64,000 nucleotides of DNA from Novosphingobium sp. PC22D (GCF_002556635.1 NZ_MWMO01000002.1:310001-374000), one strand, 5' to 3'. Numbered from the stretch's first letter, positions 25,469-34,616 are shown. The notes: generated from the sequence alone by a model not told the origin. Numbers and translations are program-made.

Positions 25469-26916
25469 GCCGCGCGCGCCTCGCCGCGCTCGGCCCGCTC
25501 GTCTTGCTCGCGGGCTGCTCGCTGGCGCCGCCGACCGACCTGCCGGAACCGCCGGTCCCCCAAACCTGGCCCGCCGGGGACGCCTATCTGGCGCAGCGCG
25601 AGAGCGATCTGCCCACCGTTTCCTACGAGAGCGTATTCACCGATCCGCGCCTGCGCGCGCTGGTCGGGCAGGCGCTGGCCAACAACCGCGACTTGCGCGT
25701 CGCGGCCGCGAACGTGGCGGCCGCCCGGGCGCAGGTCCGCGCGACGCGGGCCAACCAGTTCCCCGAGATCGGCGTCACCGGATCGGCGACCTATCGCGGC
25801 ACCGGCGACAACGGCACGCCGCGCACCGGAACGGGCGGCGGCACGGGCGCGAACATCGTGGGGCGCGACGGCATGTCCTATTCGCTCCAGGGCGGCGTCT
25901 CGAGCTACGAGATCGATCTGTTCGGCAGGCTCGCGAACGCGACGCGGGCCGAACGCCAGCGCGCGCTGGCGAGCGAGGCGGCGGCGCGGACGGTGCGGCT
26001 GGGACTGGTGGCCGATCTCGCCAACGCCTGGGCCACTTATGCCGCCGACCGCGAATTGCTCGGGATCGCGCAGGCGACGGCGGACAACGCCCGGCGCTCG
26101 ATCGAACTCACGCGCGCGCGGCTCGAGGGCGGCGTCGCGCCGCGCACGGACTTACGGCAGGCCGAACAGGTCCTGACCACCGCGCAAGGCGACATCGCCG
26201 AACAGACCGCGCGCATCGCGCAGGACGAGAACCTCATCCGACTGCTCGTCGGCGCCGCGTTCGACAAGTCGCTGCTGCCATCGAGCCTCGCCGAAGTGAC
26301 CGCGAGCTTCTCGCCGCTCGCGGCCGGGACCAGTTCCGAAGTGCTTCTGCGGCGGCCCGACGTGATCGAGGCCGAATACGCCTTGCGCGCCGCCGACTTC
26401 GATATCGGCACGGCGCGCGCGGCGCTGTTTCCCGCGATTTCGCTCACCGGCGTGCTCGGTTTCGCCAGCGACGCGCTTTCCTCGCTCTTCGACGGCGACG
26501 CCTTCAGCTACACGGCGGGCGGCAACCTGTCCGCACCGCTGTTCGATGCGGGTAGGCGCGGAGCCAATGTCGATATCGCCAGAGCCCGGCGCGAGGCGGC
26601 GCTCGCGACTTACGAGGGCACGATCCAGACCGCGTTTCGCGAAGTGGCCGACGCGCTCGCCGACCAGGGCACGCTCGCCGAGCGGCTGCGCGCCGCGCGC
26701 GCCTTCACCGCCGCTGCCGCCGACACCGCGCGGCTCACCGAGGCGCGCTATCGCGGGGGCATCGACAGCTACCTCACCAGCCTCGATGCCCAGCGCAGCG
26801 AATATGCGGCCCGGCGAGCCGAGATCGCGACGCTCCTCGCGCTCGCCGCGAACCGCGTCACGGTCTACCGCGTTCTGGGCGGCGACCTCGCAACGCCGGT
26901 GTCTGAGCCCGAGTGA
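25465..26916 (+). CDS. Outer-membrane efflux channel lipoprotein (NodT/OprM family)
   Basis: A 483-residue TolC-like channel. The GTG at 25465 overlaps the pump stop (GTGA). It begins with a lipoprotein signal (VLLAGCSLAPP). Two OEP domains follow, with typical phrases LRALVGQALANNRDLRVAAANV, SYEIDLFGRLANA, EVLLRRPDVIEAEYALRAADFDIG, ALFPAISLTG and ARYRGGIDSYLTSLDAQR. It is an outer-membrane duct reached by the fusion protein, completing the pump. Confidence 0.95.
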   Translation: MSRARLAALGPLVLLAGCSLAPPTDLPEPPVPQTWPAGDAYLAQRESDLPTVSYESVFTDPRLRALVGQALANNRDLRVAAANVAAARAQVRATRANQFPEIGVTGSATYRGTGDNGTPRTGTGGGTGANIVGRDGMSYSLQGGVSSYEIDLFGRLANATRAERQRALASEAAARTVRLGLVADLANAWATYAADRELLGIAQATADNARRSIELTRARLEGGVAPRTDLRQAEQVLTTAQGDIAEQTARIAQDENLIRLLVGAAFDKSLLPSSLAEVTASFSPLAAGTSSEVLLRRPDVIEAEYALRAADFDIGTARAALFPAISLTGVLGFASDALSSLFDGDAFSYTAGGNLSAPLFDAGRRGANVDIARARREAALATYEGTIQTAFREVADALADQGTLAERLRAARAFTAAAADTARLTEARYRGGIDSYLTSLDAQRSEYAARRAEIATLLALAANRVTVYRVLGGDLATPVSEPE

Positions 26917-26957
26917 GCGGCACTGGCCGCACACGTGGCAGGGGGGATAGACGGCCG

Positions 26958-26972
26958 GGTCCGGATCGGACC
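26958..26972. terminator. Small hairpin between convergent genes
   Basis: GGTCCG (26958-26963) and CGGACC (26967-26972) form a perfect 6-base stem with a 3-base loop in the 72-base gap between the convergent efflux operon and the protease gene. There is no T-tract, so its termination role is only possible. Confidence 0.3.
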
Positions 26973-26988
26973 GGTACGCCCTCTCGCC

Positions 26989-27579
26989 CTAGCGGGCCGC
27001 CAGCTTCACGTCGCGAACGAGCAGGTTGCGCCACTCCGACGGCTTTCCGGCCGCCTGACGCAGGATCCACACGTAGGGGCCCTCGCCCCAGGTCTTGAGG
27101 GCGTTGGTCCGGTTGTCGAGAATATAGTCCGCCTCGGCGGTATGCGCGACCAGGACCGCGTGCAGCCCCGTTCCCGGAAGATAACCCACCAGATAGAACA
27201 GGTCTTCGGGCGGGAAGCCCCGCGCGATCAGGTCCGCGCGCTTGGCGATCGCGAAGTCCTCGCAATCCCCCTCCAGCCGCTCGCCGGTCGGCTGCTCCCA
27301 GCGCTCGACCGGGTCCGCGCGCCAGTGCACCTCGCGGTTAACACGGCGGTTTACCGACTTTATCAGGGCATAGCGGTCCGCATCCGCCAATGTCCCGGCG
27401 GACCGGACGGCGGGGCGGTCGGCGCACTCCTCGGGGTTACGGTGGCACATCGAGACGTAGCCCGGCGGCGCTTCGGCGGGAACGCCGGACGGGGCAAACG
27501 GTTCGCTCGCCGGTCTCGCCTCGGCCGCGCCCGAAAACGCGCAGATCATTAACACCAGTGGAAGAAACCGACGCACCAA
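26989..27579 (-). CDS. LapG-like transglutaminase-fold cysteine protease (BTLCP family)
   Basis: A 196-residue exported protein with a signal peptide (about 1-21, ending GAAEA). The fold is the bacterial transglutaminase-like cysteine protease family of LapG, the periplasmic enzyme that clips the LapA biofilm adhesin. The catalytic triad fits C106 (GDCEDFAIAK), H140 (GLHAVLVAH) and D155 (YILDN). YVGYLPGTG-like LVGYLPGTG and an N-terminal VNRRVNREV helix also match. In pseudomonads LapG is held by LapD, a c-di-GMP receptor; no LapD or obvious LapA substrate is adjacent. It lies divergently upstream of the EPS export operon, so a role in surface remodelling is reasonable but inferred. Confidence 0.85.
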   Translation of the reverse strand: MVRRFLPLVLMICAFSGAAEARPASEPFAPSGVPAEAPPGYVSMCHRNPEECADRPAVRSAGTLADADRYALIKSVNRRVNREVHWRADPVERWEQPTGERLEGDCEDFAIAKRADLIARGFPPEDLFYLVGYLPGTGLHAVLVAHTAEADYILDNRTNALKTWGEGPYVWILRQAAGKPSEWRNLLVRDVKLAAR

Positions 27580-28002
27580 AGGGACCTCTCAGACCGATAC
27601 GCCGGGCTCCGGCGCCTTTGATCTGAGTAGATTCCAGTGCTTAATGCTTCGCGCTGCGAACTTGGTTCACGAGAATGGTCACCATCCGTTTACGATTGGC
27701 GCCGACGCACGGCCCGGCAAGCCCTGCGGGCGCGAATGCGCGGATCGGCCGGTCGAACTCCGATGAGGCGCAAAGTCAGTCCAAAATGGTCTAGTTGCGA
27801 CTTTCGCAGCCGCCAAATTCAAGCGACACGTCCTTGTAAGACAGGCCAAATCGCTATTCGGCCTACGATATCTTACATATCGTAAGAGAAACCTTTCAGT
27901 TATACTTTAATCCAAATCGGAGATTTACTTCCCGTTGCCAAGACCCTTCATTTCACGCATTCTCCTATAGACGTTACCCCTTGCAACTACGGGTTTAGAT
28001 AG
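27580..28002. other. Divergent control region of the EPS export operon
   Basis: A 423-base gap between the LapG-like gene and the Wza-like gene. Its downstream half (about 27830-28000) is markedly A/T-rich against the GC-rich genome and contains a palindrome at 27864-27884. It probably holds the EPS promoter. No ribosome-binding sequence is evident directly before the ATG at 28003. I see no coding sequence here. Confidence 0.6.
27864..27884. promoter_or_regulatory. Palindromic candidate operator upstream of EPS operon
   Basis: TACGATAT (27864-27871) and ATATCGTA (27877-27884) are perfect inverted repeats around CTTAC. An overlapping second pairing, CTTAC with GTAAG (27872-27886), is possible. 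The site lies about 120 bases before the first EPS gene in an A/T-rich stretch, fitting a regulator-binding site. The cognate regulator is not known. Confidence 0.45.
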
Positions 28003-28572
28003 ATGAAAAGGTGGTTACCGGCATTTATATTTCTGGCTCTGGGAGCCTGCTCGGGGCTGCGCGAATACGAAAGCGTTGCGCCGAGTGCCGCCGCCCTGCC
28101 CGGGCCCGACGAATCCAGCTACCGCATGAACGTCGGGGACAAGGTCCGCGTGACGGTCTACAACGAACCCACGCTCTCGGGCGAATACGTCGTCGCGCAG
28201 AACAAGATGATCTCGTTTCCGCTGATCGGAGACGTCCCCGCCGAGAACAAGACCGGCGCAGAACTATCCAACCTCATCGCCGAGAAGCTGGCGGACGGTT
28301 ATCTGCGCGCACCGAACGTCTCGAGCGAGGTGGTGGTCTTCCGTCCCTTCTACATCCTCGGCGAAGTCGGCCGCCCCGGCGAATATCCCTATTCGCCCGG
28401 GATGACGGTCTTGCAGGCGATCGCGTCGGCGGAAGGGTTCACATACCGCGCCAACAAGCGGCGCATCCTCATCAAGCGCGCGGGCTCCGAAAAGGAAGTC
28501 GCCGTCGACATCACGCCCAGCCTCGCAGTCTATCCCGGAGATACCGTGCGTATCGCCGAGCGGTATTTCTGA
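28003..28572 (+). CDS. Polysaccharide export lipoprotein (Wza/GumB-like)
   Basis: A 189-residue outer-membrane export protein. Lipoprotein signal with lipobox LGAC (residues 13-16). A Poly_export domain (YRMNVGDKVRVTVYNEPTLSGEYVV, about 41-65) is followed by an SLBB-type beta-grasp segment (FYILGEVGRPGEYPYSPGMTVLQAI). It is short, like GumB, not like the longer E. coli Wza with its C-terminal helix. It should form the periplasmic/outer-membrane conduit together with the Wzc-like protein four genes later. First gene of the plus-strand export operon. Confidence 0.93.
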   Translation: MKRWLPAFIFLALGACSGLREYESVAPSAAALPGPDESSYRMNVGDKVRVTVYNEPTLSGEYVVAQNKMISFPLIGDVPAENKTGAELSNLIAEKLADGYLRAPNVSSEVVVFRPFYILGEVGRPGEYPYSPGMTVLQAIASAEGFTYRANKRRILIKRAGSEKEVAVDITPSLAVYPGDTVRIAERYF

Positions 28573-28623
28573 GCGGTGGGCGCGATCGTGCAGAGAACCA
28601 CAACAAAACGAACGAGGTGATTC

Positions 28624-29115
28624 ATGGGGGCAGGTATCAGCAACAGGGGGCGCAAGGCGATGCTCTTGCTGTGCGCCGCGACATCCATTTCGATCTGCGG
28701 CGCCGGACTGGCGGCGCAAGCGCCCGATGAAGGCACGGCGCAGGTCGTCACGCTCAAGCGATCCATCCTCGATGCGATCGCGCGATTGCCGGCAGGCTCC
28801 GACCAGAACGTGTACCAGGCCCAGATCGCGATCGTCGTCGACAGCGCGCTGCAATCCGGCACGGCGGCAGGCGGGGCGGCTTCCTCGCCCACGGAAAATC
28901 GGCAATGCCTGATCGTCCTCAAGGCGCTCTCGGAAGCGGCGGGCGAGCCGGTCGATACCGCCGCGCGAAAGGCCATAGCGAAGCTGAGAGCGGACTTGCG
29001 TGGCTGCAGCGCCGGCACCGGTGCGGGGCCGACATCGGCTTCCGCTGCAGGCGGCGGTTTGAATTTCAGCTTGCCGAACGTCAACGTCGGCGGCGGAAGC
29101 GACTACGCCCAGTGA
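28624..29115 (+). CDS. Unknown small exported protein in the EPS operon
   Basis: A 163-residue protein that I do not recognise. It has a signal-like hydrophobic stretch (about residues 12-31, AMLLLCAATSISICGAGLAA), two Cys in the mature part (CLIVLKAL and LRGCSAG) and a Gly/Ser-rich tail ending NVGGGSDYAQ. The start is well supported by GAGGTGA 4 bases before the ATG. It lies between the export lipoprotein and the barrel protein, whose start overlaps its stop by one base. A periplasmic accessory role in polymer export is a guess from position. Confidence 0.75.
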   Translation: MGAGISNRGRKAMLLLCAATSISICGAGLAAQAPDEGTAQVVTLKRSILDAIARLPAGSDQNVYQAQIAIVVDSALQSGTAAGGAASSPTENRQCLIVLKALSEAAGEPVDTAARKAIAKLRADLRGCSAGTGAGPTSASAAGGGLNFSLPNVNVGGGSDYAQ

Positions 29116-30434
29116 TGAGGCAATCCCGTTCGATCGGCCGCGTGCGATCCGCAATTCTGGCGGGCGCGGCAGGCCTCGCCCTCCCCGCCGGCCCGGCCTC
29201 CGCCCAGAACAGCTTCGGCCCCTTTCTGGAAAGCCCGATCCCGCTCGACATCGATCGCGGCCGGCAAGTGAGCGTCCTCGATCGGGCGCGGCCCGAGTAC
29301 GAGGCCGACGGCGTGATCGTCGGCGGCTTCACCGTCTATCCCGAGGCTCAGGTCGGCGTCGGCGTGACAAGCAACGTCTTCGCGGCTCCCGATGATGCCA
29401 AGAGCGCCGCCTTTCTCACCTTCGACCCCAGGCTCCGCGCGGCAAGCAACTGGTTGCGGCACGGCGTGTCGGTGTCGGCCGCGGGCGCCTTCCGGCGCTA
29501 CATAGACCGCTCGATCCGCAACGAGGACGGCCTGGCCGCCCGCATCGACGGGCGGCTCGACGTATCCAGTGACCTCAAGATCAATGGCGCGGCGGGCATC
29601 AGCCGCGGCTACCAGTCGCAATACTCGAGCGAAATCCCGGCCAACGCGGTCGCGCCGATCGAGTTCGTCAAGGCGTTCGGCCAGGTCCGCGCGACTTACG
29701 GCGTCGGCCGCGTCCGCGCGACGATCGCGGGCGACGTCAACGGCCTCGACTTCAAGGACGCGAAGCTCGGCACGACCCTGCTGGACCAGGATTTTCGCGA
29801 CCGAACCGTGACACGCGGCGCGGCGCGGATCGAATATTCCGCGTTCTCTGACGTCTGGATCTTCGGCGAGGTCTCGGCGTCCGACATCGATTATCGGCTC
29901 GCCACGATCGGCCAGGCCCGGCCGAACCGCGACGGGTCCGACTACCGCTATCTGGCCGGAACCTCCTTCGACTTCACCGCCCTCGCACGCGCGCGCGTGG
30001 GCATCGGCTACATCGAGCGAACCTTCAAAAGTCCGATCTATCGGAACCTGTCGGGCTTCGGATACGACGCGAGGATCGAGTTTTTCCCCTCGGGCCTCAC
30101 GACGATATCCGCTGCCGCCCAGCGCAGCATCGGCGAAGCGGTCACCGTCAATTCGAGCGGCTACTTCTCGAACGAGCTCCTGCTTCGCGCCGATCACGAG
30201 CTTCTGCGCAATCTGCTGCTCTTCGGCCAGGTCCGCTACGCCCGCAACCGCTTCGAGGGGATCGACAGGCGCGACAACATCTGGATCGCGGAAGGCGGCG
30301 CCAACTTCCTAATCGACCGGAATCTGCGCCTTTCCGGAGGCCTCGCCTATAGCGACCGGACCAGCAAGGGCATCAATCGCGGCCAGGAATTCGATGAGAT
30401 CAGGGGCATCGTCGCGCTCGCCTTGGCCATCTAG
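29115..30434 (+). CDS. EPS-associated outer-membrane beta-barrel protein
   Basis: A 439-residue protein with a signal peptide (about 1-31, ending GPASAQ) and a series of amphipathic strands such as GVSVSAAGAFRRYIDRS, VRATIAGDVNGLDF and LLLFGQVRYARNRFEG. It resembles the BBP2-type barrel proteins encoded beside exopolysaccharide genes in alphaproteobacteria and xanthomonads. It ends in an alternating hydrophobic strand. It may help polymer pass the outer membrane or attach to it. The ATG at 29115 overlaps the previous stop (TGATG). Confidence 0.8.
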   Translation: MRQSRSIGRVRSAILAGAAGLALPAGPASAQNSFGPFLESPIPLDIDRGRQVSVLDRARPEYEADGVIVGGFTVYPEAQVGVGVTSNVFAAPDDAKSAAFLTFDPRLRAASNWLRHGVSVSAAGAFRRYIDRSIRNEDGLAARIDGRLDVSSDLKINGAAGISRGYQSQYSSEIPANAVAPIEFVKAFGQVRATYGVGRVRATIAGDVNGLDFKDAKLGTTLLDQDFRDRTVTRGAARIEYSAFSDVWIFGEVSASDIDYRLATIGQARPNRDGSDYRYLAGTSFDFTALARARVGIGYIERTFKSPIYRNLSGFGYDARIEFFPSGLTTISAAAQRSIGEAVTVNSSGYFSNELLLRADHELLRNLLLFGQVRYARNRFEGIDRRDNIWIAEGGANFLIDRNLRLSGGLAYSDRTSKGINRGQEFDEIRGIVALALAI

Positions 30435-30460
30435 CGCGCACTCGAGGACGTGGAGGACGG

Positions 30461-32620
30461 ATGGACCAGTTAGCGAGATACAGCGGCGGGATCGATCAAT
30501 CGGTTGCGTACGATGTCGACGGAGGCGGCGAACTCGGCATTCGCCAGCTTTTCGAGATCATCGCCCGGCAGGCGCGCAACATCGCCTTGATCACCTTGGC
30601 GATCTTCGCGCTCGTTCTGGGCGCGACCTTCTTCATGACGCCCCAGTATTTCGCCTCGGCCTCGCTCAAGATCGACCCTAACGCACGCGCACTGAGCGAC
30701 GACACGCAACGCTCGACCTCGCCCCAGGCCGAACAGTCGCGGATCGACACCGAGACCCAGATCCTCAGGTCGCGCGTCATCGCCCAAAAGGTAGTCGACC
30801 GCCTGGGCCTCGAAGATGATCCCGAACTGCTCAAGGACGCTCAGGACTCCGCCGACGCCAGCTCCAGGAAACTTGCGATCGACGCGTTCCTCGAAAGAGT
30901 GTCGATCACGCGCGATTCCGACGACTACATCGTGGACGTCGGTTACAGTTCGGGCGACCCCGAAAAGGCCGCGAGAGTCGCCAACGCGATTGCCGAGACC
31001 TACCTTGAGTACACCATTGCCGATCGCAGCCAGTTGGCCGGCGAACAGGCCAAGTGGCTCACCTCGCGGCTGCAATCGCTGGGCTCCGAAGTGGAGTCGA
31101 CCCAGGCGCAAGTCGCTCGCTACCGGGCGCAGTCGGGCATCGTTCAAGGGGAGAGCCAGGGCACCATCACCGATCAGCAGGTCGGCCCGCTGTCGGTCCA
31201 GCTCGCCCAGGCCGAAAGCGAGGCGGCCGCCGCCAATGCCGACATGGCGGCGGCGAAAGCCCAGATCCGGCGCGGCGACATCACAGCGGTTTCCGGCGTG
31301 CTCAACTCGCTGGTCATCGCCGAACTGCGCCGCCAGCGCGCGCTCGCCAGCGCCGAAAAGGCCGAGATAGAGACCCGCTACGGCGCAAAGCACCCCGAAA
31401 ACGCCCGTGCGACCGAGCAGATCCGCGATCTCGATGCCGCGATCGAAGCCGAAGCGAACCGCATCGTCGCGGGGCTCGAGAACAAGGCGCGCGCCGCCTC
31501 CGCGCGCGCCGCCAGCCTGAGAAGCGCACTCGCGCAGGTTCGCGGCGAGCAGGCCGAAAACACCCGTGCCGCGGTGCTCGCCGAAAGCCTCGACCGCGAG
31601 ATCAAGGCCAAGCAATCCGCCTACGAAGATCTGGCGCGACGTCTGGAGCAGGTCTCGCAAATCCAGCGCGACTTGCTGCCGACAGCGGCGATCGTCGAAC
31701 GCGCCGTCCCTCCGCTGCATGTTTCGAGCCCCAATCGCCTGCTGTTCGGCGTGCTCGGGCTCATGCTCGGGCTGCTCGTCGCCTTCACCGCGGTCCTGAC
31801 CTACGAGTTCCTGGGGAGCACCATCCGCTTCTCGGACGATCTTAGCCTGGCGAGCGGGCTGCCCCTCATAACGACCGTCCCCGAAGTCCCGGCGAGCAGG
31901 CGCAAGATCGACGGCGAGGTCGTCTCTCCCGAACGCTACGTCCTCGAAAAGCCGATGACCTCCTTTGCCGAAGCGTTCCGCACGATCCGCAATTCGATCG
32001 TGCTGAGTTCGGACGGCAAGGCCTCGATCATCGCGGTGCTCTCCGCCCTGCCCTCGGAAGGAAAATCGACGGTCGCGGTCTCGCTGGCCCGCACCATGGC
32101 CCTGGGGGACGATCGCGTCCTGCTGATCGACTGCGACTTGCGCAGGGGCAGGATCGGCACGCTCCTTGGCGACGACGGACCGCGGGAAAACATCGTGCGC
32201 GTTCTCAAGGGCGAGGTGGGCTGGAAGGATGCCATCGAAACGGATCGCGGGTCCAACCTCGATATACTGGCGGCACCGCCCAACACCTTCGAAACGGTCG
32301 ACCTGTTCAATGGTCCGGCCTTTCACAAGATGCTCGAGGAGTTGCGCGAGAACTATCGCTTCGTCGTGCTCGATACGCCGCCCACGCTCGCCGTCGCCGA
32401 CGCCAGAGCGATCGCCTCGGCGGTCGACACGTCCATCTTCGTGGCGCGATCGGGGGCGACGCCCAAACGCGCCGCGCGGATCGCGATCGAATTCTACCGT
32501 CAGGATCACAGCCACTTGCTGGGCTGCGTTCTCACCCGGGCGCCGGTGCGCGGCAAGCGGACCGCCCGCAACGACGGGTCGTATTACTACAATCTCTATC
32601 GGTCCTACGTCGAAGCCTGA
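30461..32620 (+). CDS. Polysaccharide co-polymerase/tyrosine autokinase (Wzc/ExoP-like)
   Basis: A 719-residue inner-membrane protein. A Wzz domain lies between two membrane helices (about residues 40-61 and 425-447), with a long periplasmic coiled coil between them and a GNVR-like region (about 370-415). The cytoplasmic BY-kinase has Walker A LPSEGKST, Walker A' VLLIDCDLRR and Walker B FVVLDTPP. The C-terminal tail carries a Tyr cluster (GSYYYNLYRSY), the usual autophosphorylation site. It controls EPS chain length and export with the Wza-like protein. No separate phosphatase gene is in the operon, but a low-molecular-weight tyrosine phosphatase is encoded at 62483. Confidence 0.95.
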   Translation: MDQLARYSGGIDQSVAYDVDGGGELGIRQLFEIIARQARNIALITLAIFALVLGATFFMTPQYFASASLKIDPNARALSDDTQRSTSPQAEQSRIDTETQILRSRVIAQKVVDRLGLEDDPELLKDAQDSADASSRKLAIDAFLERVSITRDSDDYIVDVGYSSGDPEKAARVANAIAETYLEYTIADRSQLAGEQAKWLTSRLQSLGSEVESTQAQVARYRAQSGIVQGESQGTITDQQVGPLSVQLAQAESEAAAANADMAAAKAQIRRGDITAVSGVLNSLVIAELRRQRALASAEKAEIETRYGAKHPENARATEQIRDLDAAIEAEANRIVAGLENKARAASARAASLRSALAQVRGEQAENTRAAVLAESLDREIKAKQSAYEDLARRLEQVSQIQRDLLPTAAIVERAVPPLHVSSPNRLLFGVLGLMLGLLVAFTAVLTYEFLGSTIRFSDDLSLASGLPLITTVPEVPASRRKIDGEVVSPERYVLEKPMTSFAEAFRTIRNSIVLSSDGKASIIAVLSALPSEGKSTVAVSLARTMALGDDRVLLIDCDLRRGRIGTLLGDDGPRENIVRVLKGEVGWKDAIETDRGSNLDILAAPPNTFETVDLFNGPAFHKMLEELRENYRFVVLDTPPTLAVADARAIASAVDTSIFVARSGATPKRAARIAIEFYRQDHSHLLGCVLTRAPVRGKRTARNDGSYYYNLYRSYVEA

Positions 32621-32623
32621 GCC

Positions 32624-33259
32624 TTGCGGCGCGGCTTGGCCCCATGGCCCGTGCTGATCGGCGCGGTTCTCGCCGGAGGGCTGATCTTCGCGGTCCGCGC
32701 GCATCGCGACGAGCGCGTGATCCGCGAGCTTGCCGGCGACGCGAAGCGGGTCGATGCCGGACCGCCGGACCGGACCACCGAGGAGACGTGCGTTTCCAGG
32801 AGCAATCCTCGCATCCTGCTCGCTTGTGCGGTGCTGTATCTCAATCTCGCCGCGCGCGAGGCTCCGGGACCCGGGCGAGATGCGGCGCTGTTGGCGGCGC
32901 TCCGCTTTTCCGAGCGGCTGCAGGGCGAACAGCCCGGGTCGGGGGAGGCATCGGTCCTGCGCAGTCTTGCCGCCGCACAACTCGGCCGGGAGCACGAGGC
33001 CATGGTGGCCCTGCAGGAATCCTACCGCCGGGCTCCCTACCTGCGCGATTTCGCCCTCGCGCGGATAGCCCTCGCGGCGCGCTCAGCGAGCCATCTCGAC
33101 CCCGTGACCCGCCGGACGATGCTGACCGAAGCGATCTGGCTGGGCAGGCTCGGCCGCCGGCAGCGGCTCGCCGTGCTCGACGCTCTGGCCGGCACCGACA
33201 GCTACATCACGGTCTCGCTTCGTCTGCCAGGGAGCCCCGTCGCGGAACGGCCACTCTGA
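32624..33259 (+). CDS. Membrane-anchored TPR-like protein of the EPS operon
   Basis: A 211-residue protein of unknown function. One N-terminal membrane segment (about 8-23, PWPVLIGAVLAGGLIFAV) is followed by a helical region that reads like degenerate tetratricopeptide repeats (SLAAAQLGREHEAMVALQES, then YLRDFALARIALAARS). The TTG start at 32624 follows the kinase stop by 3 bases; a GTG at 32651 is an alternative. Its last 53 bases overlap the convergent polymerase-like gene. It may be a scaffold for the export complex. Confidence 0.65.
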   Translation: MRRGLAPWPVLIGAVLAGGLIFAVRAHRDERVIRELAGDAKRVDAGPPDRTTEETCVSRSNPRILLACAVLYLNLAAREAPGPGRDAALLAALRFSERLQGEQPGSGEASVLRSLAAAQLGREHEAMVALQESYRRAPYLRDFALARIALAARSASHLDPVTRRTMLTEAIWLGRLGRRQRLAVLDALAGTDSYITVSLRLPGSPVAERPL

Positions 33260-34580
33260 GCGCATTGCCAAGCGCGATACCGGCGAGCCACGCGCAAAGC
33301 GACGCGATGGCCGGCACGTCGAGCGCGATGTCGACCCAGCCGCACACCAGAGCGATTGCAAGCACGAGCGCGATCGTACGCACCGGATCGTCAGGTGCGC
33401 GGCGTTGCCATCGCCGGCTTATCGCGCGGCCGAACGTCGCCGCCCATGCGAGCAACAGCAGGACGTAGAGCCATCCGGCCTCGAGCGCGGCCTGAAGCAC
33501 GAAATTGTGCGCGGCGCCAAACCGCCACATGACCTCGGCATTGGCCGGCGTCAGGTGCGCGGTGTTCACCGCGCGAAAAGAGCCGAGGCCAAAGCCGAAC
33601 ACGGGATGCTCGACGGAAAGCCCCGCGTAGAGAAGCCAAGCGTCGATGCGAACGTGCAAATCGCTCGTCAGATCGGCGAACCGCGCCAGAAAGGCCGGAG
33701 ACATGACCGCAGCCGAAACCGCGAGCGCGGCAAGGACCACGGCGGCATAGCCAAGGACTTGGTCCCGATCTGCAAGACTATTGGGCGCGAAGCGGAGCCG
33801 GACCACGGCGGCAAGGGCAAATGCGATCATCGCCGCTCTGGAGCCGGTGCACACGATCAGGACGAGGATCGCGAACAGCGCGGCGCCTTGAACCACGCGA
33901 CGAACCGGCGCGGTCCGCGTGCGGGTCAGGTAGTGATCGAGACAGGCAAGCGCGATCATCGCCAGCGCCGCTCCGGCCACGTTGGGGTTGTCCAAAGTCA
34001 CGGCGAAACGATGCGGCGTCCCGGCGCCCTCGCCGCTGCGATCCGCGCTGCCGGAAAGCCATGTCATGACGCTCCCCGCAAGGGCCCAGAGCGCGCCGAT
34101 CACGGCAAGGCTGGAGAGGGCCTTCGCACCCGAGTCGCCGCGCAAGCCAAGCAAGGCACCCGCGACCAGCAGCGCCAGGAATCCCAGCCTGATCGTGAAC
34201 TCCGGCCCGAATGCTCCGCTCGCGCGAACCTGGTTGGGGCCAAGGGCGTAAGCCAGCACCAGCCACGCCAGCGGCGCGCCCGCCCATGCCAGACGCGGCC
34301 CGAGCAAGCGCCATTCCTCCGGCCGGGCCCGCACGCGCACCACCACGGCAAGGCCCAGCGCGAGATGCACGATGGTCGCAAGCGAACCGGCGGCATAGCC
34401 ATTGGTGCCGTTCAGCGCGATCTCGAGCACGAGCAAGGCGCAGATGCCGCCAATCCAGAACCAAACTTCCCGCGGGCCGGCTCTCGCGCGAAGCAAGCCC
34501 GGCCTTGGCGCGTGCAGGATCGGACCGGGCGCGTTGCGTTCCATCCGCGCAGGATTGCGCGAGACTTCCGCCGCAGCCAA
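33207..34580 (-). CDS. O-antigen ligase/polymerase-like membrane protein (first of three)
   Basis: A 457-residue protein with about 12 membrane segments. The Wzy_C-type pieces are VCTGSRAAMIAFALAAV and AAHNFVLQAALEAGWLYVLLLL, where HN-x-EAGW is characteristic; a large periplasmic loop precedes the latter. It should polymerise repeat units or ligate polymer to a carrier at the outer face of the inner membrane. TTG at 34580 follows a GATAGG-type site; the ATG at 34544 is an alternative. Last gene of the minus-strand assembly operon, 36 bases after the GMC oxidoreductase. Two similar proteins are at 37198 and 46526. Confidence 0.85.
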   Translation of the reverse strand: MAAAEVSRNPARMERNAPGPILHAPRPGLLRARAGPREVWFWIGGICALLVLEIALNGTNGYAAGSLATIVHLALGLAVVVRVRARPEEWRLLGPRLAWAGAPLAWLVLAYALGPNQVRASGAFGPEFTIRLGFLALLVAGALLGLRGDSGAKALSSLAVIGALWALAGSVMTWLSGSADRSGEGAGTPHRFAVTLDNPNVAGAALAMIALACLDHYLTRTRTAPVRRVVQGAALFAILVLIVCTGSRAAMIAFALAAVVRLRFAPNSLADRDQVLGYAAVVLAALAVSAAVMSPAFLARFADLTSDLHVRIDAWLLYAGLSVEHPVFGFGLGSFRAVNTAHLTPANAEVMWRFGAAHNFVLQAALEAGWLYVLLLLAWAATFGRAISRRWQRRAPDDPVRTIALVLAIALVCGWVDIALDVPAIASLCAWLAGIALGNALRVAVPRRGSLADEARP

Positions 34581-34616
34581 CCATGCCTATCCGCTTCGGA
34601 TGCAACTCCTGGTCCG

